From assembly GCA_000149265.1 (NCBI GenBank), contig CH002837.1, positions 29,382 through 93,381 on the forward strand: 64,000 nucleotides of DNA, read 5' to 3'. The notes beneath the pieces were generated by a model, which did no database searches, was not told the DNA's origin, and saw only the letters and a program-made list of their open reading frames with translations. Position numbers and translations under genes: made by a program. Every line of letters starts with the position of its first letter. Within the stretch, counting starts at the first letter, position 1. Shown one piece after another: positions 35,810 to 64,000 of the stretch. The DNA comes from Ciona savignyi (taxonomy: Eukaryota > Chordata > Ascidiacea > Phlebobranchia > Cionidae).

Positions 35810-35924
35810 TGACATTTCATTAACATCTAAAATTTAATTAAATGTCAATGCGGATCCTATACTTATCACCTCTGGGCATACGAAAAATTGCTTCGTAAAA
35901 ACATATACCCAAAATATAGGATCC
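35810..35924. repeat. Clustered inverted repeats
   Basis: TGACATTT (35810-35817) pairs with AAATGTCA (35840-35847). GGATCCTATA (35852-35861) pairs with TATAGGATCC (35915-35924), with an inner TGGGCATA / TATACCCA pair. No flanking duplication was identified. Either a small MITE relic or a chance AT-rich hairpin. Confidence 0.4.
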
Positions 35925-37953
35925 TGTGTAAAAATGTTTGCAGACGGAACAACCGTTTTAAAATAAATATTTAAAATTGCAAGCATTTTGTGTAATGGAT
36001 CAATGGATCCTGAGATACACTCAGTGTTTTGGTTGGCAATTATCCATAGCTTAAAGCTTTTGTCAATTGAATCCCACCACGTACAGCTGAGGTGCTATAT
36101 TTATGCATTGCTTAATAATTCTTCGATTAGATTGTCTCGCTATCGGAAGATTGACACACGGCGATGCAGACTTGTGTTGGCCACGAGGCAATTTCCGCCG
36201 AGTGGTAGGGTTAGGGTAGTCAAGTGTACTCTGGGGCCATTTTGAGCTTGTTCACTGCCAGACTGCTGGCGCCTAGGGTGTCAGGCCTTCGACTATTACG
36301 AGTAGTCGGCGTGTGATCAAGTAGTCAACGCGGCTAAGGTTATACTACCGGGATATTCAAAGGATCATAAACTTTTTGTGGTGTAACCTTACATGGCTGC
36401 ATAGTTGAACCGAATGCCGCCATTTTCCCGTTGTTGATGCTCGTGAGATCGATGTTGCAGCTCTGCAAACACATCAAATCCTGCTAGTGTTCGTGACGCC
36501 CGCAAACTTGACACGTGACCAATAAACAATATGACGTAATCGTTTCACGTCATAATCGATATGTAAACGACGCGTCTCAAGCCATCGCCTGAATGGCGCC
36601 ACTCGTTTACTCCAGAGAGCAACGAGATAAAGAAAGTGACCAGCGAGGAGAAATCAGGAGCAATTTTACTCGCAAATTTTGCCCGATCTTGCTCGGTTTT
36701 TACACCTTTGCCGATTTACCGACCTGGTTACGATAACATGACATTTCAGGCAAAGGATGTTTACGTAAAACAAATGTGTCCGCCGTAAAAGTGTCTTCAA
36801 TCGTCGTTTACTTGGAGAAGTCAAATGCATCTTAATTTGTGGAACCGCGCGTTTGAACGTGTTTTCACTTTTTTAAACCTCTTCCAGCCAGACTTTGCAA
36901 GGTGCGCCACTGCTCTAGGCTAGATAAATCACCTTTTTTTAACCTGGGTGGAGATCTGAGGTGTACGGGGGTTTAAGTCAGCCGGGTGCAGATTAAAATT
37001 GACAAATGTATGCGCCTGATAAAACATCGCAAAGTATCGTGAGGTAAAACGACAGAAACTCAAAGCGCTTGTATTAACAACATCGGTGTTGAACATTCCT
37101 ACGCCAGTCGACACGTGCGCTGCCTGAACAGCTCTTCAACTGATTAAGAAGGGCGGCAATGGGTCGTAGTGGCGCCAGCCTGGCGCCTATCTGGCCACTT
37201 AAGGACGGTAGGTGTAAAAGAGGGCTCTTGAGCGACCGCTGCGCCCACTGATCCGCTCCGATTAGCGCTCTCTTCTTGACGAATTAAACAGATAATAATA
37301 GCCTTGTTGATAGAAGGTGTGAAGTTTTGACTGCAGTTTAGCAATTTAACTCGGAGCTAAATTGAGGGAATGGAAACCACAAAACGCTTCCAATCAGCGG
37401 ATTCGCCAATACACGTCATCCTGGCTCGCGGGACATCGACCATCCCTACATTTATGCCCATCATTGTCCGGGTGACAGAACACAACACAATAGTGTTGCT
37501 TGTTTGTTTGCCGAGTTGTGGGGGAGTTTAAAGAGACAAGAGATCCTCCGACGTGTGAGCGCGTGGTCTGAGCTGCTTATTTAGATGGATCTCAGTCAGT
37601 ATGAGAAGGATAGGCATTCAAAAGATGCCGGTAATTTGTTTATAGAACTCTTTGTAACCTGCCAAGTTAATTTCAAACTACAAGCTAAATTAAAATTAGT
37701 GAACGCGCTAACAAAAAAACTGCTAACTACGTCCAGAAGTAATCATTTTACAGGCATAACAAACACAAAAATATATTGCACTCGATCGAAATTGTGCGCA
37801 ATTAAATGTTATATTAACTTCATTTTTTAAATCTGTAAAAACATACAAACAGCAAAGGGAAAAATATATGGTTATATGTAATGACGAAGGACGGGGTGGT
37901 ATTAAACTCACAAGTTATTTTTTAGTAGATAATTCGTATGACGTAATCGGAAA

Positions 37954-37969
37954 ATTCTATTTGAATAAG
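37954..37969 (+). other. Exact copy of the Ciona spliced-leader sequence
   Basis: ATTCTATTTGAATAAG matches the 16-nt leader that I know is trans-spliced onto many Ciona intestinalis mRNAs. It is followed by CGCATC rather than the GT donor required in a spliced-leader RNA gene, so it is not a normal SL RNA gene. An AATAAA lies about 65 bases downstream. It may be the 5' end of a reverse-transcribed, trans-spliced mRNA. Confidence 0.5.
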
Positions 37970-40900
37970 CGCATCTTTGACAATCTGTGCCACCGATCAA
38001 AATTGACAAAAAATATTAACTAGATGTAAATAAAGCTACTATAAGTTATGCGGCACCTTTTACATGCAACCGCAAATCACGATGATATTTGAATCGCCCA
38101 AACACCCGACAAGCTTTACATGAAAAAAAAAGAGTTACAAGTTACACACAGAACGACAAGGAAGCACCGAGCAATTCCATATGTCCAGCGCACTGCGTTT
38201 ATTACCAAGATCGCTTAACAGTGACGTCGATAGTGATATATTACTGACGTAATATCCGAATCTTTAGTTATTCCACCGGTAGTTTATATCGAAGATGAAG
38301 TTTAATTTAGAAGACGAATCAGAGTTAAATTCAAATTTAAGAGACATATTTTCGCAAGAGACATATTTTTTCTGTGCAGTTGACCGCGAGCGACACTGCG
38401 TGGTAGAGTGTCTGCATCATCAGAGATATTATTTTTTAACTGCCTGAATTGAGAAGATATGTTATTCATTTATGCTTACTTTTTATGACTTGTTATTAGC
38501 AACCAACCTAATTTACAGTGGCCGGGGTATAAATACGTTTGAAATGTGAAATGTATCCTTTGCAAAATATGCAAATGCACTGGTAGTTATATAGAACAAT
38601 CGCATAATATGCATATGTCTTTACGGGGTCGACTACCTGTTAACTTGCTTATGAACCAGTTCAAGGCTTCCAAATTATTTTAGTCGTGATGCTTCTGATC
38701 GAACAAAAACAGAAATAAAAAGTACTAAAGGGTAGCCGAGCACATATCTCGGCGCCAATATTGAGCACATAATGAAGGTTCGCAGGCGACATACGACCGC
38801 AAATTGGAGTTAATCATAACTGTGAAACGTCGGCGTTGCCCGGCGTGCTTGAAACGAAGATCCACGTCCTTATATGTAAACATATATTGGACAAGCTACC
38901 GATGGTTTAACAATTTCACTTCACTCGAAATAATAAAGTTTAATTATTTACTAATTCCAATGAATGTCTGTTACAAAAAAATGTATATACATAAGCTGGA
39001 ACTGTGCTTATAACCGGCACGGATAACAATATTTAACATATTTAAACCCTTACACGTTGTTTTTAAATTACGTTCACAAACGATCGTGTTTATATATTTG
39101 AAGTTAAGACAAGCTATTTTTTAGCTAAAAAGAAAAATAGAGCCGATTATTGAAAAAATTAGATTTAAGTTTTGTTTGAGACGCCAGTTTTACAGTTGAT
39201 TTTGTTGCCGGAAACAAAATGAACATTTCAATTTCTTTGTTCTTGGCATCAGGAACAATCAAGATGCTTCGACCGACTAAACCGCGTCGCCCTGTACACT
39301 ACGACGGTTCGTTGAAATGATTGATGACGAACCGGAGCTGCATCAGAGCGTGGGTTGGAAGGTTTGAAGTGGGAGCTGGAACTTTCCTTTTTTCTCATAA
39401 CTGCGCCAGGGTGAACGGAAAAAACGACATTTATAAAACAAAATCATTTAAAAATAGCTAACATAGTATAGCCATAACAATCTATTAATTATTGTTGCTC
39501 ATGCTAGTCGAATAAGTAGAAATTCCATCGGTAAATTAATTAGTTCCCAAGCCCGCCCAGAATCAAATAGAGAAGAAAAATAAACCATCAGCAAAACATA
39601 TCCAGCTTAATTCCAATACAAAACTTCAGTATGACAAGAATAGCACTACAAACAGTTAACAATGGTATTCGAAATAACTTATGCGCTTAAAATAAGTTTC
39701 ATGACGTAAAAATCAAAGTCATTATAAATGAACTGAATCAAAATGGCGTAGGGCAAGTGTGAAAATATATTCTGTAAACTTTAACGGAAATTTCGAAAAC
39801 AAAATAATTCTCTAATATAAGAAGTTTAAAAAACAATTTTTCTTTATTGAAACTTTCGTAATAATAATAACGCTGCTGACTAAAATAATAATTATACAGA
39901 CTATTAGCTGTGTTTAACAGTAGTTATGTGCGCGTGGCTACATTATAATATGTCACAAATATATTCGATGCAATTAAAACAAATAAATTAAACCTGCGGA
40001 CATATATACCCATTGACGAATGCGCGCGTTATAAGCCATTCTCCCTTTATCCACCTATTGCACCCAGGGCAATCATGATTCTGTCTAATCCACATACTGC
40101 GAAATTATAAGTGTTTTGAGTAATTACATAATTTACTTAAACAAAATGATTATTTTGAATGTTAAAAAATTATTGTCAAATTTAAAGCAAATTAATTAAC
40201 AACTTTATGAAAGTGGTTAACCGACAAAATATATCAATTCATGCTTGCAGGTTAACTTCATGGCCTTTTTCGGTTACAGCTGTTTAAACTCTTAACGAAT
40301 CTCCCACCGAACAGCCACTGCGTCTGCCAATACCAGTAACCGCATCGGAACAAAGTGTGTCGTCTGCACAATTACGGCGGGCAGAGGCGCCTGGTCCACT
40401 TACAAACACGCGTTCATTTTATTGACAACGCCTTGCTATAAGTCCGCCCACTTAAGAAACTTCTCAATGAGGAATTGTCGCTACAGGAAGGAACAATTGT
40501 AGCCAATTAATGAAACTAATTAACAGGAAGACTAAACTTCAATTTAACGGGAAAACATTTTACCAGAGATCCGGATATACGCTTTAGAAATATACGACAT
40601 CATACATGACCTCCTTCGTTTCCAAACAATTCCGCTAAAGAAAGAATTGCGAAATATTAACAAGAAAAATAAAATAGGCAAAATGGAAAACATAAAATAG
40701 CTATTAAATACCTCAAATACGTTTGAGTATAGAATAATGTAAATCAAGGTAACGCAGTATTCTGTATTTGATGTAACGTCTGGTAATTAATAACGAATTT
40801 GAAAATAAAAATACTACTTTCGAATTTTAATATATCCAACATATTCAAACATTTTCACGAATATAACCACCGGTCATGTAGCTTTTTGCCAACAGGCTGC

Positions 40901-43815
40901 ACTACAGCTGTAAATGATGTGTATAGCTGTATAATTGGAAACACTGGAACAGAACCGGTCTTAACCTTAACCAACTCCGGTGTTGAAATTGTGAGTTAGA
41001 CGATAACTCTTTGGATACTAAATAAAAAAAGAAAAAAATAGCTGTTTTTATTAAAAATAAAGCAGATTTGCTTTTACAATATTCAAATAACAAAGAGGTG
41101 AACCGTATGAAAATATATTTATGTCTTAAACTACGTGTTGTAAACACAATAGCTTGTTATAAAGTTTATCAATTACAAACTGACTTTGCAGACGCACATA
41201 AACCATCCATAACAGAAATCCAAACGTTCATTAAAACTGCCTTAAAACAACAAGGCTTTACTGAAATGATTACTAGAGTAATTGGATTTTTGTGCTAAAT
41301 CACCCAACACCCAAAAATGGTAAAATAAGACTTTAGTACTGGTATATACAAAAGACAAATAATTATAAACAACATGTTTTATTCCTAGAATAGGACGAAA
41401 TTAACTCGTTGTTTTTAAGTATTTGTCATTTACGGAATAGTGTATTTGAAGCTCACCAAAAGGGAGAAAAGAGACAGGTACCACCAGTGTCATGTAACCT
41501 TGAAAATTAAGAGACGTGGTTTAATAAACACAAGATTATATTAAATTAACGTATATAGAGTGGTGAAAACGACGTTGGCTGTAACATAGATTTAGATAAG
41601 CTGTTTGTTATTATGAAGAAACAAGTTAATCAGCATTATTATCGGTGAATAGAGCTATGGGGCGAAGAATTATACCTTTCCGGCCTGTTCGGTATTAATA
41701 ATGCAATACAAGCCGTTGTTGCAATTTCGTGTCTTTGTCACTGGTTCTGCTAAACCGATTAAAGACAATCGAATTCACCTGTCCGCCACGCGCCGAGAGA
41801 TTGTCCTGTAGCTGTGACGTCACAATTGGATAGCGACAGCTCTATAATGCAAGGTTTAATATTTATGACATTGTGTCGCCATTGTTAGCACGTTAATATT
41901 AAACTGATAATCTGATCATTTGGATGGATCTTCAGGTAAATTAAAATGCAAGAGCCAACCAATTCGGTCACCGTGGATGGTATGAGCCTGCTCGTTGTTT
42001 CACGAACCCTAGTAGTTTGCCACGTGACATAGGTTTCCAGCATAACCTAATAGATAATATTAGGCCTACGATAAATATTAAAGATTTACAACACACTGCA
42101 GAACTACATACCTTTACTCAGTGCTGTTGGCAGGTGACGTTATAACATAAACATTTGTCAGAATTCCACATGTCCACAGTCGAGTTTAAAGGCGAGAGTA
42201 GTTGTAAACGATGGAAACACTGCGCGACTTATCAGACAAGATTAAAAATTTATTGGTTAATGGGTTGTATGCTTCCAACTTCACTATATGCTCTTGCACG
42301 ACATTGACACGTACAGCTAAGATGCAAAACGGAGATAACATTTAACGAGGCGGAAATTTTATAATAAAACTTGCGTGTTACGTTTATAATTGGCTACCCT
42401 TACCAAAGGACCAATAAAGTGCTGACTGAAAATGCACAAAATATGAGCAAAAATGCTGGAAAGAAGTAGGTACTAAGTCAGACCTCAACCGACATCCTAG
42501 TCTTTTGATGAGTTTTCTTCGGGAATTTTAATACGAACATAAAAGTTCGAGCGCTCCATTTTAATATTTATCGATTTCCGCTAAAATATTTTCATCTTAA
42601 ACCGTATTTTAGAAAATCGCTCAAATCTTAACCCGACTGAATCCAGTGAAAAGCATGCCTTAATGACCCATAATAACAGTAAGAAGTTGACCAATTGCTT
42701 TAAACTCTATAGGTGTTAGATATTTATTTGATATGAGGGTAAATTAAGTAAAAATCATGTCAGGGAAATTCCTGTGTGTTAAATTTAATGCCACGGTTCA
42801 CCCACATACATGTTGTGGTTAGATAGTACTACTGGTGTTGAAAGTAAAAGCGTGTCCAAGAAATGTAAGCGGTAAAGATCGTGATGACTAGTTACTCTGC
42901 TGATAGTGCAAGAGCCTTTGCATTGCCATTAGAATCATATGGTGAGGTCGAAACTCTGTGATCTCAGAAGCTGTTTTGATTTCTAAAAGGCAAAATTCGT
43001 GGGCTGCCTACGATACCATTGTAGCGGCTCAAAGAGGTCCTTACGACACACTTGCTGTAATTTAATGAAAAACGATGCAATGTATCAACCACTGATATCT
43101 TTATTGTAGGTGTACGAATACAATACACTGTTTCCTTGGATACTCTGAACGCAAAGAAAAATAAAAAATGGAAAGTCTTCAATATTTTTCGGTTTGTTTA
43201 GAAGTCAGGATCACACTCATAGAAAGCAACGAAGCAAAAATTCGGAGACAAATGAATGTTTTCGTAGACAAAAATTATACTTCTGTTTAATACAATACAC
43301 CAAGGTATGAAACTACCACCACCAACATTCTGCAGTGAAGCATAAACTGCATTGTGGCTAGCTACGTTGGCTCCGTTGGTTAGCAAATAAAATGAAATGT
43401 TTTTTAGGAAAAATTTAGAGCAAATAACTGTCGATGAGTATTTGCTGCAGTTTCGTCAAAGAAAATGCATGAAAATATCTGGGATATAAAAGGAGGAATA
43501 AAACCCACTAAAATTTAAAACGGCATTACATATGTTTCGGATAGGTATTATGTTATAGCTCTGTTTAGAGCACACCATCTGGACACCAGCGCAAAATAAT
43601 GAGAAAATAAAACTTTTTTGTACAAGTTGAGTCGGTCGAATTACAAAATGTGGAGAGAAATTTCAAGGTAAATTTAGTAGCACAATGAAGCTTGAGCACA
43701 GGGGTCAATTTTGATCGAATTGAAACTAATATGCTTCACGCACGGAGATCAAATATTGCACGGAATTATGACGTCATCACAGCCAGCGAGTCTTGAACGC
43801 GACGAAAGAAATTGA

Positions 43816-62170
<18,355 letters not shown>

Positions 62171-64000
62171 CTATTTGGGGAGGGGTTAGGTAGAATGAAA
62201 TAAATATGGATTTAAAACTGTTTTTAAACGCAAGTCAAAAAATTGTATTCTTTCAAATTTTAAATGCGACTTAATTTCAGTAACCGACCTACACTGTGTT
62301 ATAGATAATAAGTATAAAATAGCACAAAATCAACCTGAACACTTATTACTTATATTTCATTTTAGCACGCTCGGTTTAATTCATTATTTATTATTATAAA
62401 TATTCCATTACTAAATATTTAAGTTCCTGAAATAATTTAATGTTTTCTTTATTTATTATTTACGTCTTTTTGAAAAATAATAATTCATCTGCACACAATA
62501 CGTAAAATTATTCTATATGTAAACATTTATATATGTGTGATTTTGAAGGTTTTTTTTTATCCTATTGTAGCAATAACTGCTATATCTTTTTATGCAATCT
62601 ATCTGTTAAACAGCCACATTATTACAACCCAACCATAGCTTTCTAAAGTTAAGTACAACTGAGTTGATTACCACTCATGTCTTTCGCTGTTTATTTCCTG
62701 TAACATTTTATTTTTATTGATTACTATTTAACTTCGGGGAGAAACAAACATGTATAACTGTTTACTAAAATGCATCACTTAACAGAAGTTGTGTTTTAGT
62801 AAGTAGAACTATGTGAAAAGACGAGGCATTAAATGCGGTTACCATCAACGAAGGTGTCAACGTGTCATAGCCAGGTTAATGGAGGTTTTAACTATCGGAC
62901 AATGTTAATGCATTTCACAACATTTAATACGGATCTTCGCACCGCCAGACTGCGACATCCTCCAGTCGGATTACCTTACGGTGTAAATTTCGAAAATATT
63001 AAATAATTACATTTATACCAAATATAAACTTCCCGGTAAATTAATAACATAAATGAATTATCAACGTCTATCATACAAATGAGATATAAATAGACCTTTC
63101 CAAGAAACACCACGTCGGTGTTGCTGTAAATATAGGAACTGCCCGACACAGACGAGGTTACAACACGTAAACTTTGGCATACAATTATCGCAATGGTATT
63201 TTGTAACACAGCACCAACATGGTGAATCGAATCATACTGCGTAACAATTGTATATTCGTCAATGCAACGTTAACATCAGCATGACGTGGCATTCACAACG
63301 TCATGTTACCTGTGCTTCTATTTATTGCTTTAATTTCGGCGAAATGTTATTTTGTTGGTGGATCCACCGAAGTCTACATTAGGCTAAACTTTATGAGTAC
63401 GCCATACAACAGCCATTGTGACATTACAACAGTAATGACACAATGCCATTTTGGACGAAAAATGTGGCTAATTGGTTGCGTCTTACAGTAAACTAAAAAG
63501 TTTCCAGATTAAAACAAACCGCTGGCAAGTTGGTTATGTCAATGGGCAAGGCACATTGATGACACTTCTTTAATTGGGGCACTATAATAGCTTTTATAAC
63601 CTAAGTGAGGATATGTGGAATTCCAAGAAAAAAATCGTGCTATTACGACCCTTGCATCGTCCTATAAACGTGATGCTTTTCGTATGCTGTTCCATGCAGC
63701 GGGGGGCATCACATAGGATGTATGTTTAATGCAATGTAGCACGTGTGGCCAACGTGCGGCACACACCTTCACGGTGCTCCCTAAACAAGGTGTTGCTCAT
63801 CCACAACTGCAAGCTGAAAACCGAGTTCTGGCCGAGTTATATGATTACCTCGTGCCCACAATCGTTTTAACGATGCTATTGCAGTGTGTTGAACACGATG
63901 GTCAATTTTTTGGAGTTACGTTTTGTTTAACCCAACTATTAGTTCAAGGACAAGGACACAAACTAGGAGCTTGTGGAGAATTTTGAGCTACTAAACATTC
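62171..64000. other. Region 5' of the recognised BCAS3 exons
   Basis: Presumably an intron of BCAS3, since the missing upstream propeller exons must lie further out. I searched the minus strand for the expected preceding block (HLYTLHRGE-like) and found no convincing exon. AT-rich between 62220 and 62720. Plus-strand frames at 63303-63491 and 63729-63986 match nothing I know. Confidence 0.4.

Larger units (their letters stand above)
34350..43815. other. Interval between convergent Tbx2/3 and BCAS3
   Basis: About 9.5 kb without a recognised gene. It should hold both 3' UTRs: Tbx2/3 reading rightwards and BCAS3 reading leftwards. Strongly AT-rich from about 37800 to 41400. It includes the inverted-repeat cluster at 35810-35924 and the spliced-leader-like string at 37954. 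A minus-strand AATAAA (TTTATT at about 43100) is a possible BCAS3 poly(A) signal. Confidence 0.45.

Noticed and set aside
63729-63986. 85-codon plus-strand frame with Cys residues near its start
   Set aside because: No family match, no splice partners, and no support from the other strand. Probably chance.

Overview
This window looks like nuclear DNA of an ascidian tunicate, most probably Ciona. The genes are split into short exons by AT-rich introns with GT/AG ends. The encoded proteins are clear chordate or metazoan families: an adhesion GPCR, a Tbx2/3 T-box factor, BCAS3 and a G-protein alpha subunit. tRNA-derived SINEs and small hAT-type elements are scattered through the non-coding DNA. 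A 16-nt string identical to the spliced leader I know for Ciona intestinalis mRNAs (ATTCTATTTGAATAAG) is present at 37954-37969. Gene calls rest on reading exons by eye, checking splice sites and codon phase, and comparing with protein families from memory. No database search was run.

Layout. (1) 1-5823, plus strand: the 3' part of an adhesion-type GPCR gene, with GAIN/GPS region, seven-TM domain and cytoplasmic tail in at least eight exons. Its introns carry SINE copies and a hAT MITE with an 8-bp target duplication. (2) 5824-20957: about 15 kb with no recognised gene. It holds SINEs, a piggyBac-like non-autonomous element, a MITE-like hairpin and probably the 5' regulatory region of the next gene. 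(3) 20958-34349, plus strand: a complete Tbx2/3 gene in six coding exons (768 codons plus stop), with a large first intron of 7.7 kb. (4) 34350-43815: gene-free DNA between two convergent genes, with the spliced-leader-like string and an inverted-repeat cluster. (5) 43816-62170, minus strand: the 3' ten coding exons of BCAS3 (587 codons plus stop). All exon junctions are in phase. The 5' part lies beyond the window or was not found. (6) 51574-52650, minus strand: an intact, intronless Gi-like G-alpha gene inside the 10.9-kb BCAS3 intron. (7) 62171-64000: no recognised gene.

The main biological point is the adjacency of Tbx2/3 and BCAS3. In vertebrates TBX2 also lies beside BCAS3, so this window appears to preserve an ancient linkage of a developmental transcription factor with an unrelated bystander gene. 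Such linkages are usually explained by enhancers of the transcription factor lying in or beyond the bystander. Here the two genes are convergent, so orientation has changed while adjacency has stayed. The nested G-alpha gene is a second unusual point. It keeps the whole GTPase core but has a C-terminus unlike Gi, without the pertussis-toxin cysteine, and has no introns, which suggests a retrogene.
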